In this document: positions 1 to 10,962 of the stretch, piece by piece
How positions within the stretch are numbered: the stretch's first letter is position 1
Layout: every line of letters starts with the position of its first letter
NCBI GenBank assembly: GCA_002104935.1
Contig: MCGT01000018.1
Span: forward strand, 248,001 to 312,000
DNA length: 64,000 nucleotides
Direction: 5' to 3'
Source: Hesseltinella vesiculosa
Taxonomy: Eukaryota; Mucoromycota; Mucoromycetes; Mucorales; Cunninghamellaceae
Notes under the pieces: model-generated
The model's database searches: none
What the model was told of the DNA's origin: nothing
What the model saw: the letters and a program-made list of their open reading frames with translations, nothing else
Program-made: the position numbers and the translations under genes

Positions 1-285
1 GTCGCCAACGCCCTCGTCAATGTCACCAAGTCCATCCCGTTTCTGCACGGTGAATACCGTCTTCTTTTCCCCTCGTCATCTTAACCGCATCTACACTCCT
101 CTTTGCCTTGACCTCTTGCTTCGCTTCGTCACTGCCAAATATATTTTCCACTTTCAATGTCAAAAGTTTTTTTTAGGCCGTCGATGCAATTTTTTTAATT
201 CATTCAGAATAAAAAAGCGAGGAAAAAAAAAGGGACGGCTATGGTATAAGGTAAATGCAATGGGAGAAGAGGAGAAAGAAAAGAG
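1..285. repeat. Downstream flank, duplicated at about 4272-4560
   Basis: This stretch is closely similar to about 4272-4560. Both share 'aatgtcaccaagtccatcc', the 'aataaaaaagcgagg' stretch and the A-rich tail. A plus-strand reading encodes VNVTKSI.FLH in both copies, which could be a relic exon, but stops and indels interrupt it. I treat it as non-coding 3' flank of the family gene that was duplicated along with it. Confidence 0.6.
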
Positions 286-2442
286 CTAGAATGTGTAGTG
301 TGGGGTTCGGGAGGAAGGGGGATGGTAGTGCACAAGTTCATCAAAGTGCGGGGATCGTAGGGTGGGACGCGAAAAATCATGGTTGGCAGGGTGCGAGGCT
401 GCGGCTTTCTTGTTACACCATTTTTTGTACACATGGCGCACTTCCAAAATGGCATCGACATTTGCAATCAACCCTGGCACGTCCTCAAGAGAAAAAGGAA
501 CTTCAAACTTCCCAACTTCAAAGAACACATATGCACCATCGGCATGGAGAGTAGCGAGATAAAAGGTGAGATGGCCACCTAAAAAAAAGGAATAACATAA
601 GTAGTCGGCTACATATTTGATTAGTTGCCTACCAAAAGCTTGGAAACAAATGCAACAATCCAAGTCATGAATATCTAAAGCATCCTTGGCAAAGATTCCC
701 AATCGCGTCAGATCGACTGCCAAATCTTGCTTTTTAGACCCTTTCACTTTCACTTCTCCGAATCCATTGGTAGCAGTGACCATCGATTGTTCCACAAGGC
801 AGACGATTGAATCGGGTCGTCTGCTACTGCCTGTTCGTTCATGGTCCAACGTCTTGTGATCAAACCTAGAAAAAAAACAAGCATGGTCAGAGAAAGGATT
901 TTTCTGGTTTTTTTTTTTTGCTTACCATCTAAAAATTCTCTTGTTGTCAGGGTCATGGAAAATAGGACGCAATACCGGGTCAATATAAGTTGCGCAAAGT
1001 TCCAGCTCCGAGATAGTGTTAAGCAAAGGGCGTTTGGGCAGGTTCTTGATGCTGTGATGTTAATAATAAGTAAGTCTACGGTAAACTTTGCATAAACACA
1101 GACATCGGTAGATTTACCAATTGGTAAAAATGTCCAAGATGACACGGTCGTTGTCATCCATATCACGATCCAAAATGGCTTTCAAAACATTGTCAAGGGC
1201 TTGTTGTCGAGTCACACTTCCCCTCTGAAGAGTCTAAAAATTAAAAAGGCTTTAGCAAGACTTTCTTACAAGAAGTAATTTACAAACCTTGAGTGTAGAT
1301 TGCATTAGAGGTACGGTATCTGTGGTCACATCGATGGCTGAATCAACATAATGATTCACAAGAGAGCGGTGGATATGTTCAAGAACAACTTCACCGAAGC
1401 ATTCGACAGCAAGACTGTCGTGCTGTTCAGGTTTGATAAGAAGCATATGTGATAAGGCCCTACATACAACAATCAATACCAAAAATATCTCTTAACGCTC
1501 TCACATACGCCCTTACAGGATTTGCTGAAGCTGGGTCACTGTGTCCAAGCCATTTTTTGCGTTGTCAACACATTTCTTCATGAAGCTATTCCATTTTTGC
1601 GTGATATCGAGATTTCCGATCATCCATGATGAAGTGGGTAGGCCAATATTGATATTGGTGTCTCGGATGATAAGCGGCACCTCGTTAAGCGATAGAAGGG
1701 CTCTGGTAACGGCGTGATCGGGTGGTAGCGTCGGTGCCTGAGGGCGTGGTAGTGTCGGTGCCTGAGGGCGTGGTCGCAGGCTTTCTTCAAGCTGAATTTT
1801 CGTAAAGAAAAAAAAAGCTGTGAGAAAGTAGCAGGGGCAACTAAAAAATGAATAGGGATGGAAGAAGCACTTACTTGACCGGCTGCTTTCCTCTTGATCT
1901 GAACAGAGAAAAAAATGGAGTGAGCAAAAGGTATGTGTGATAAAAGATAAGCAAAGGATGAATAACCTACCAGGTCAGTGCGAGCTTGTGAGCTGGAGGA
2001 TGGCATGGCTTCAGACTTGTTCACAATAGTTCCGTAATTGAGAGTTCCAGATACGTAATTTTGGGCAATATGGTTATTGGTGATATGTTTCTTGTCTTGG
2101 AGGTGCTCTGCCACCGATTGTTTTGCTGCGGTTTCGGGCAACTGCAGCAAAATAAAAAAAATGCTTGATAAGAGTATGAACATGAGCATTGTTATGTATT
2201 ACCTTGGTTTTTTTCAGTTGATGAACGTATTGACGAACTTCACGATGAAGCTGTGGGTTCTTGGTAAGCAAAGAATCGAGGCTGTTAGAGAATTCGTGCA
2301 GCAGGGAAGAGATTTTATCGTGGTCTTCGTTTTTCCAATCGACAAAGTATGGGAACGTCCATTGTTTAACACAATGGGATTCAAAGAATGCTGCATTGAA
2401 AGTAGACGGAACAATGGCCGGTTGAGAGTCAAGAATTGACAT
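286..2442 (-). CDS. Lineage-expanded fungal protein with PD...ExK motif, function unknown
   Basis: A complete multi-exon gene can be read from the ATG at 2442 to the stop at 286. Exons join in frame through introns with GT...AG ends, for example about 2143-2202, an intron ending before the small exon IKRKAAGQ, and one at the AFG|GGHL join. The protein starts MSILDSQPAIV and is roughly 500 aa. Its C-terminal half carries SELELCATYIDPVLRP, then RRPDSIV, then about 19 residues later GFGEVKVKG, followed by a helix DLTRLGIFAKDALD. A P-D...E-x-K arrangement followed by a helix is the signature of the PD-(D/E)XK nuclease fold, but that is motif-level inference only. I recall similar uncharacterised proteins in many copies in Mucorales genomes. 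Exon 4 has a 24-bp in-frame tandem repeat (PRPQAPTL twice, about 1730-1778). There is a truncated copy at 4611-5348. An array of ~233-bp repeats lies directly upstream of the start. Confidence 0.7.
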
Positions 2443-2574
2443 TGTGAGCTGTCGACACAAAGAGAAAGGAAGAAAGAAAACAAGAAAAGAAAAGAATAAA
2501 AACCTCGCGTTGGAGCCCACCCGCTTTTTATTGTTTTTTTTTTTTCATCTTTTGTTATTTTTGCTTTTGGCTAT

Positions 2575-4045
2575 GTTGTTTGAAAACGAATGAGGGCTAT
2601 CCTGATGAAGGCGACCAATGACCTCTCATGCCGAAGGATCAAAGAAGGCATTGACTGGTCTGCCCTCTGTTTATTCACTGTGAACTTGGAGGCCGTCCTC
2701 GGCTTCGACAAATCCCATCCAGTATGTGGTGAGCTGCTTGTCAGCTTTGTTGCAACTGCTTGGTAGTAATCAGGAATAGACAACCATCAGCAAATATGCA
2801 AGACTATGTTCGTTTGAAAACGAAAGAGGGATAGGCTGATGAAGGCGACCAATGACCTCTCATGCCGAAGGATCAAAGAAGGCATTGACTGGTCTGCCCT
2901 CTGTTTATTCACTGTGAACTTGGAGGCCGTCCTCGGCTTCGACAAATCCCATCCAGTGTGTGGTGAGCTGCTTGTCAGCTTTGTTGCAACTGCTTGGTAG
3001 TAATCAGGAATAGACAGTCTTGCATTCTCTTTGGAGATGCCCTGGTTGAGGTCATGTATTCTTATTTTTTTTTTTTGGTCACTCATCGCTCTTATTTTCC
3101 TAGAGAAACCCGCTTTTTATTGTTTTTTTTCATCTTTTGTTATTTTTGCTTTTGGCTATGTTCGTTTGAAAACGAAAGAGGGCTATCCTGATGAAGGCGA
3201 CCAATGACCTCTCATGCCGAAGGATCAAAGAAGGCATTGACTGGTCTGCCCTCTGTTTATTCACTGTGAACTTGGAGGCCGTCCTCGGCTTCGACAAATC
3301 CCATCCAGTATGTGGTGAGCTGCTTGTCAGCTTTGTTGCAACTGCTTGGTAGTAATCAGGAATAGACAACCATCAGCAAATATGCAAGACTATGTTCGTT
3401 TGAAAACGAAAGAGGGATAGGCTGATGAAGGCGACCAATGACCTCTCATGCCGAAGGATCAAAGAAGGCATTGACTGGTCTGCCCTCTGTTTATTCACTG
3501 TGAACTTGGAGGCCGTCCTCGGCTTCGACAAATCCCATCCAGTGTGTGGTGAGCTGCTTGTCAGCTTTGTTGCAACTGCTTGGTAGTAATCAGGAATAGA
3601 CAGTCTTGCATTCTCTTTGGAGATGCCCTGGTTGAGGTCATGTATTCTTATTTTTTTTTTTTGGTCACTCATCGCTCTTATTTTCCTAGAGAAACCCGCT
3701 TTTTATTGTTTTTTTTTCATCTTTTGTTATTTTTGCTTTTGGCTATGTTCGTTTGAAAACGAAAGAGGGCTATCCTGATGAAGGCGACCAATGACCTCTC
3801 ATGCCGAAGGATCAAAGAAGGCATTGACTGGTCTGCCCTCTGTTTATTCCTGTGAACTTACTGGCCATCCTCGGCTTCGACAAATCCCATCCCGTGTGTG
3901 GTGAGCTGCTTGTCAGCTTTGTTGCAACTGCTTGGTAGTAATCAGGAATAGACAGTCTTGCATTCCCTTTGGAGATGCACTGGTTGAGGTCATGTATTCT
4001 TATTTTTTTTTTTTTGGTCACTCATCGCTCTTATTTTCCTAGAGA
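2575..4045. repeat. Higher-order array of ~233-bp repeat units (five units)
   Basis: Units begin at a 'gttcgtttgaaaacgaa'-type sequence at 2575 (slightly degenerate), 2808, 3160, 3394 and 3747. Start-to-start spacing alternates between about 233 and about 352 bp, giving a ~586-bp dimer of two units plus a ~115-145-bp spacer with a T-tract. The dimers are nearly identical. Each unit has the same open minus-strand reading frame (SIPDYYQAVATKLTSSSPHT...). This frame opens repeatedly because the units are copies, so it is not evidence of expression. The last unit (3747) carries a 1-base deletion and substitutions. Confidence 0.9.
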
Positions 4046-4059
4046 AAAAGAATTTCCCA

Positions 4060-4610
4060 CTTCCAAGGAATTCTCTGCTAAGGTTGTCGTTCTAGAATTC
4101 AGTATTGTCTTTGTCTGCACTACATTGTTACCTCTGTCAACACCTGGCCCTGGCTTATGCTACGTCCTGGTACACCGTCTCTCTCCTTTTCTCTCATCCT
4201 CGGCTCCTTCATCGCCACCATTTGGTCAGTCGGGCCACTAGCACCAAGCCTACGACGAAGTGCTTTTCACTGTCTCCAACGTCCTCGTCAATGTCACCAA
4301 GTCCATCCAGTTTTTGCACGATGAAGACCGTCTTCTTTCCCCCTCACCATCTTAAACCGCATCTAAACTCTTCATTACCATGAACTCTTGCTTCGCTACG
4401 TCACTGCCAAATAAATTTTCTTATTTTCAATGTCAAAAAAAAAAAAGGTTTTTTAGAGCGTCCGATGTAATTTTTTTAATTCTTTCAGAATAAAAAAGCG
4501 AGGAAAAAAAAAAAGGACAGCAATGGTATATGAGATCATTCAATGGGAGAAGAAGAAAAAGAAAATATTATCTGGCATTACAGGATGTACTAGAGTTTGG
4601 TCACATGGCC
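4060..4610. repeat. Second copy of the family gene's downstream flank
   Basis: From about 4272 the sequence parallels 1-285. The corresponding copy-1 interval from about 290 to 1760, which encodes the C-terminal half of the family gene, is missing here. The 4060-4270 part has no counterpart inside the window, because copy 1 would run off its left edge. A plus-strand reading YDEVLFTVSNVLVNVTKSI is open but flanked by stops, so no gene is supported. Confidence 0.55.
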
Positions 4611-5348
4611 CTAGTCATTTTTTTGCATTGACGATGATGAGGTCGGCGCGTTGGGACGCGGTCGTGGACTTTCTTCGAGCTGAATTTTCGTTTAGAAACA
4701 AAAAAAAAAAAAAGCTATGAGAAAGCAGCTGCAGCAGAGGTAACTAAAAAAGAAAATGGAATAGGATGGAGAGGGGAGCAATTACTTGCTCCTGTGCTAT
4801 TCTCTTGTTTTGACAGAGCAAAAAATAGAGTGAAAGCCATATGTGACAAAAGAAAAGCTAGGAAAGGGTGACCTACCAGTGCAGTATCAGTTTCTGAGTT
4901 GGAAGATGGCAAGGTCTCAGATTTGTCTGCATTCTTTCCATGGTCCACATCTTGTTCATATCTGTAAGTCACTATATGGTGATGTGTGACGGTCATCTTG
5001 TTGTGGAGGTGCTCTGCCACCAATTGTTTTGCTGCGGTTTCGGGCAACTGCAGCAAAATAAAAAAAATGCTTGATAAGAGTATGAACATGAGCATTGTTA
5101 TGCATTACCTTGGTTTTTTTCAGTTGATGAACGTATTGACGAACTTCACGATGAAGCTGTGGGTTCTTGGTAAGCAAAGAATCGAGGCTGTTAGAGAATT
5201 CGCGCAGCAGGGAAGAGATTTTATCGTGGTCTTCGTTTTTCCAATCGACAAAGTATGGGAACGTCCATTGTTTAACACAATGGGATTCAAAGAATGCTGC
5301 ATTGAAAGTAGACGGAACAATGGCCGGTTGAGAGTCAAGAATTGACAT
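4611..5348 (-). pseudogene. Truncated second copy of the PD...ExK family gene
   Basis: Exon 1 (5348 to about 5108) is almost identical to exon 1 of the intact copy at 2442, and exon 2 is recognisable but diverged. Exon 3 has lost its splice acceptor: where copy 1 reads ...tctgttCAG|ATCAAGAGG, this copy reads ...tctgtcAAAACAAGAG. After the start of the old exon 4 (LEESPRPRPNAP) the frame runs into a stop at 4611. The entire C-terminal half, including the PD...ExK region, is absent. The sequence then joins the duplicated 3' flank. This is a duplication followed by an internal deletion of about 1.4 kb. Confidence 0.75.
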
Positions 5349-5479
5349 TGTGAGCTGTCGACACAAAGAGAAAGGAAGAAAGAAAACAAGAAAAGAAAAG
5401 AATAAAAACCTCGCGTTGGAGCCCACCCGCTTTTTATTGTTTTTTTTTTTCATCTTTTGTTATTTTTGCTTTTGGCTAT

Positions 5480-6050
5480 GTTCGTTTGAAAACGAAAGAG
5501 GGCTATCCTGATGAAGGCGACCAATGACCTCTCATGCCGAAGGATCAAAGAAGGCATTGACTGGTCTGCCCTCTGTTTATTCACTGTGAACTTGGAGGCC
5601 GTCCTCGGCTTCGACAAATCCCATCCAGTATGTGGTGAGCTGCTTGTCAGCTTTGTTGCAACTGCTTGGTAGTAATCAGGAATAGACAACCATCAGCAAA
5701 TATGCAAGACTATGTTCGTTTGAAAACGAAAGAGGGATAGGCTGATGAAGGCGACCAATGACCTCTCATGCCGAAGGATCAAAGAAGGCATTGACTGGTC
5801 TGCCCTCTGTTTATTCACTGTGAACTTACTGGCCATCCTCGGCTTCGACAAATCCCATCCAGTATGTGGTGGGCTGCTTGTCAGCTTTGTTGCAACTGCT
5901 TGGTAGTAATCAGGAATACACAGCCAACAGCACATAAGCAAGACTATGTTCGTTTCAAAACAAAAGAGGGCTGAACTGATAAAGGCGACCAAAAGATCAA
6001 AGAAGGGCTTCATTCCGCCGCATTGGTATAAAACTCCGCCGGCCACACCC
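5480..6050. repeat. Second ~233-bp repeat array (three units, last degenerate)
   Basis: Units start at 5480, 5714 and 5948, each 234 bp apart. The first is near-identical to the 3160 unit, the second has the substitutions 'cttactggccatcc' also seen in the 3747 unit, and the third is strongly degenerate (gtttcaaaacaaaagag). The array lies upstream of the truncated gene copy, just as the first array lies upstream of the intact copy. The gene 5' end plus array were therefore duplicated as one block. Confidence 0.85.
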
Positions 6051-6227
6051 TGCTACCATGATTTGATTTGTGAAGAGAGCTTTTTGCGTTAACATTTATT
6101 TACAATTTATGGAAGAGGGGGTTTTTTTTTTCTTCTCCTTCTTTGATGTGTGCGATACTAAAAGAGTGAATGGGGTAGATATTTGTAATGACTAAAAAAA
6201 AAGGGGGAAGGCAGGCGGGAAAAAAAA

Positions 6228-8707
6228 CTAATAACCTTCGACGTCGACAAACATTCTTGGGGCAATGTTCATGGCCATGAGTTCTTGGAAAAGCAATTTA
6301 CAAGCATAAGGAATATGGATTTGAGAAACACGAGTCTTGTTCTTGCACGCGCGACATTCAAACTTGTTTTTCTTCAAGTTGGCAATGGCCATCAAACCAC
6401 AAATATCACACACATGCACACGGTAGGCGTCCGAGGCATCAAATAAGCGTTCCTTCAAAAATTGAGCGACGCCATGGGAAATCATACTACGAAAAAAAAA
6501 AAAGGATGAGTTTTGGCTATGCGATTTTTTTTTTTTTTTTTTGCATAAATACCAATCGCGTTCCATTTCACCAAAACGAAGACCACCATCTCTTGAACGA
6601 CCTTCGACGGGTTGACGGGTAAGGATCTGGACAGGCCCACGAGCACGACTGTGAATCTTGTCATCGACCATGTGCTTCAAACGTTGGTAATAGGTAGGGC
6701 CCAAGAACACCTGGGCGTTGAGCTTGCGGCCGGTGAAACCATTGTACATGACTTCAAAACCACGCGACTGGTAACCCTGGGCAATCAAGGCTTGCGAGAT
6801 GTCTTCCACCGTCACATCCGTAAAGGGCGTAGCATCACCTTCATTGCCGGTCAGCGTCGATACCTTGCCCAGCAAACACTCGACCAAGTGCCCAATGGTC
6901 ATACGAGAGGGAATGGCGTGGGGGTTGATGATCAGATCAGGCGTGATGCCTTCAGCAGTGAAGGGGAAATCTTCTTGGCGGTAGGTGATACCGATGGTAC
7001 CCTTCTGACCGTGACGGGAGGCAAACTTGTCACCCATCTGGGGCACACGGGTCGAACGCACACGCACCTTGACAAACTTGAGACCGTCTTGGTTGGTGGT
7101 CAGCATGACTTGGTCGACAATGCCGGTTTCCGTGCTGCGAAGAGGCGTCGAGGCGTCGCGCTTGCTGTGGGTTTGTGTGCGCTGGCCCAGCTCTTCCGAG
7201 TCCTTGGCAATGGGGGCCGTCTTGCCGATAATGATATCATCGCCCGACACACGCGTGCCAGGCGCGATCAGACCGTCATCTTCCAGCTTTTCATAAGTGC
7301 CATGCTTCAGGCGCAACGTGGAGTCGCGTGTTGGCTTTTCGAACTCTTCCATCATGAGCTGGCCAGCCTTCTTTTCGGCATCCATGTAGGTTCGGAAGAA
7401 CAAACTGCGGAACAGGCCACGATCAATACTGCTTTGGTTCATGATGACGGAATCTTCTTGGTTGTAGCCCGAGTAACACAGAATGGCCACCACGGCATTT
7501 TGACCGGCAGGCAGTTCACGGAAGCGAAGGAATTCCATCGAGCGGGTGGTGGTCAAGGGCTTTTGAGGGTAGTAAAGGATGTTGGCGAGAGTGTCCATGC
7601 GGGTTTGGAAATTCGTCAGGTAGACCCCCATGGCCTGTTTACCCATGGCAGACTGGTAGGTGTTACGAGGAGACTATAGGGGGGAAAAAAAAAAGTGTGA
7701 GCGTCGGTCGGGCTGGGCACGGCAAGCTTACTTGGTTGTGATCGGGGAAAGGAATGATACTGGCACAGATACCAAGGATCATACTAGGATGAATTTCACA
7801 ATGGGTCCATGTATGGGAGTAGTTGCCGGTCTGGCTCTTGACACGGCTGGCTAGGCCACGGGCGTCTTGAAGTGGAGCCCCATACTGCGAGGCCATGAGC
7901 GACTCGTTCAGGTCTTCGGGCGTCATACAGATCATGGCGGTTTCTTCTTCATCGGCATCAATGTATTCCACAATCCCGTCGGAGATCAGGTTCTGCCAGT
8001 GGTATTCATCTTCAGGATCCTGAAGGCGCGCCAGATGGTGGCGGGTCAGACACAGCTGTTGGTTTTCCACCAAGAACAAAGGACGGCAACAGCGGCCCGA
8101 GTCGGTGTACATGCGCAACTCCTTTTCACGAATATCCTGCACAATGCTGACTTCAGGCGAGATGTCGACCGAGCGCCGCATCTGCTTCAACGCATGGACA
8201 AGCTCACCAGGGTCACGATGGATACCGATCCACACACCGTTGACAAACACCTTTGTGGCGTCGGCAATGTTGTGGGGGCTGACTTCTTCCAGATTTTCCA
8301 TGGCCCATTCTTCCAAGAACATGACAACCGGCCGAGCAGACGAGCCCACAGAAATATACGACATGAGCGCCAGATTCTTGACCAGCCCACACGCTTGACC
8401 TTCGGGTGTTTCGGCCGGGCAGACAAGGCCCCAGTGAGTGTTGTGCAATTGACGGGGTTTGGCGATCTTGCCGTCACGACCAATGGGGGTGTTGCACCGA
8501 CGCAAATGGGACAAGGTCGAGGCAAAGGTATAACGATTCAGCACCTGCGACACACCAGCACGGGCTTGCATGGCTTTCTTTTGGTCACCCCAGTTACCGG
8601 TGGCCAAGGAGTACTTGAGGCCGTTGGTGATGGTGTTGGATTTCACGGCAAGGGTCAGGTTGAATTCTCGACTGGACTCAATGCACTATTTTTTTCAAAG
8701 AGGCATA

Positions 8708-8742
<35 letters not shown>

Positions 8743-10424
8743 ATGAGAGCTCCAGGGAGGGAGGTTGGTACCTTTTGCAAATATTTGGCGACATCCTTGG
8801 TCAACTTTCGGAAGAGTAGGCGGAACAGACCAGCCATCAGAGGACCAGCAAGATCCATTCGCTTTTTGCCATAGTGATCACGGTCATCGAGCTCTCGGCG
8901 CTCCATGGCGGCCAAAAGAAGACGATGGATCATATAGCCAAAGAAGTAGGCCTTGCGGGTTTCCGTTCGGTAACCAGTGCCGACGTGGGGAAGCAACTCC
9001 TTCTGCAAGATTTCAGTGGCATACTTGACACGGCGATCGCGGGTGGCGCCGACCGTGGTACCACGCTTGCCGATGTAATCCAGAGCCACGTCTTGGTCTT
9101 GAATGACAAAGGCTTCTTCAATCGAAGGCTTCAACATTTCCAACATGTCAAAGTCATTGCGGTCGTAACAGATATGCTCAAGCACGTCGCGATCAGACAC
9201 CTGACCAAGAGCACGGAACACGACGACGATGGGAATATCAGAGCGAATGTAGGGCAGAGTAGCACGCATGCACTGGCCACTGGAGCCACGGTCGGAGGAG
9301 GGCCGCATCATCTTGATGGACAAGGGCGAGGCATTCTTGGAGCCTTTTTCGGACTGTGAGCGGATTTCGGCCGAGTATTGAATGTTGGAAGGCGGTGCCT
9401 TGGAAAAGACATAGACGGTATTGGTGGCCATGCGTTCCTGGGCAATCAACACCTTTTCTGAACCGTTGATGATGAAGTAACCGCCCATATCAAACGAGCA
9501 TTCGTTCAGGTCGTGCATTTCGCTCTCTGGCATGTCGTGTAAAATACAATACGTCGATCGCAGCATGATGGGAATCTACACAAAAAACCATCCCGGCTGT
9601 CAGTCGGTCTTGATTTCGACTGTGTGTTTTACCTTGCCAATGAACACCTTGGTCCATGGTGTGTCTTCAGGGTCGGTTTCATCCACAAAAATGTCATTGA
9701 TGTTTTTGATGGGTTTGTTGGGATCCTGAGGCGTGGCGAGCTGTGTGCGTTTTTTCATATCGACATACAAAGGCGATGCATACCTAGAAAAAAAGACCCG
9801 TTGAATTGGATGTTCACTGTGCCACGCTGTATTTTCCATGAGCGCTTACGTCAAGTTACGAATACGAGCTTCTTGTGGAAACATGGGCTGCGTGCTACCA
9901 TCAGCTTCGGTCATGGTGGGTTTAGATAAATAGATTTGTCCAAAATCAATGATATATCGTTTCTAAGCAGCAATAAAAAATATATAAAAATCAAGCGAAT
10001 GCGTTGTTTTGGAATTGTCAAATTTACAGCCACATCGCCATCCCCTCCAACATGCTGCAACACCAGATTGGAGTTTTCATCGACCAGTTCTTGCATGGTG
10101 TTTTGGACAAATTCATCAAAAGAATCAAGTTGTTGGCGAACAAGACCTTTTTCATCAAAGAACGAAGAGATCACTGTCCAACAATCTTCTTGTCTATAAA
10201 AAAAGTAAGAGGATAAACAAAAAAAAAAAAAAAGAAAACGACACCACCCACATCGTTTTCTTTTTTTTTTTCACCCAAGTCATTACGTGATGGGTTCATC
10301 ATAGCCAGCATCTCCTTCAGCCATATAATAATCTATAGTATGAACAATATGAGAAATGATGTCAACGATGCATTCGACAAGACTTGCCGGCATCAGTGTT
10401 GAAGTTGTTGTAAGTGTCATCCAT
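6228..10424 (-). CDS. RPB2: RNA polymerase II second-largest subunit RPB2
   Basis: RPB2 forms one half of the Pol II active-centre cleft in the nucleus. Recognisable blocks in order are [14 protein letters not shown] and [11 protein letters not shown] (protrusion/N-terminus), [18 protein letters not shown] (fork), [33 protein letters not shown] (hybrid-binding region), and a C-terminal zinc ribbon with CDICG and CRACKNK ending in MFVDVEGY. Several short introns interrupt it; one at about 6490-6560 contains a long A/T tract and joins MERD to CMISHG. The start at 10424 (MDDTYNNF) needs a GC-AG intron at 10333-10387. A later Met ([11 protein letters not shown]) in the next exon is the alternative start. 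The length is about 1,200 aa, as usual for the family. It is divergent from the TTI2-like gene. Confidence 0.97.
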
Positions 10425-10962
10425 CTTTTTTTTAAATTAAACTTGATTTGCTAGCAAAGATCGATAGGTCAATCAAATAGGCAATAAAAAGAGCTGGAAG
10501 GGGTACTTGATCGTCACTAGGATGAAATGCTCCAACAACAAGACAGGGCAAGAATTAGAATTAAAAGAAAAAAAAAAAGAAAGAAAACAAGCACGCCTAT
10601 GAAAAAAAGCTTTCTTTGTTTTTCCCAGAATGCACTGTGGAAAACTCAAAGTCAGCATCCAATCAAAGTACTTGACTCCATACCGCCTGCTGACAATGCT
10701 GACAGGATGGCGAGCCCTTTCCATGGTTGCCCACTCGTGATAGACTGTGCCCATGCCACGTCGCTTCTCCCGCGCAAAAGCGCTGGGAAACACGCACAAT
10801 TTCTCGGGCGATTCACGACAAAAAAAAAAAAGACCTCGAGTCACTTTTACTGCTGCTCACCGGTGAGCGGCCGTCACCTCCACGCCATCGACCTGGCCAA
10901 TAAGAAAGCGGCCCAGATAAGATTTTGACTGGCTTCTTCACTTTATTTTTTCTTCTTCACCA
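10425..10962. promoter_or_regulatory. Divergent intergenic region between RPB2 and the TTI2-like gene
   Basis: This 538-bp stretch separates two divergent start codons, so it must contain both promoters. It holds several A/T tracts and a pyrimidine-rich stretch just before the 10963 start. No canonical TATA element or coding exon was recognised. The short open frames here lack conserved content. Confidence 0.5.

Noticed and set aside
2571..3672. Repeated minus-strand frames (MSIPDYYQAV..., MSDQKKKIRIHD...) as separate genes
   Set aside because: They are the same repeat unit read several times, with A-tracts and no splice or start context supporting translation.
2575..6050. CRISPR-like spaced repeats
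   Set aside because: Units are 233 bp with no short unique spacers, and the genome is eukaryotic. This is a tandem satellite-like array.
6612..8874. Long plus-strand open frames (6612-7679 and 7867-8874)
   Set aside because: They are antisense shadows of RPB2. The conserved Pol II motifs lie on the minus strand, and the plus frames arise from codon bias.
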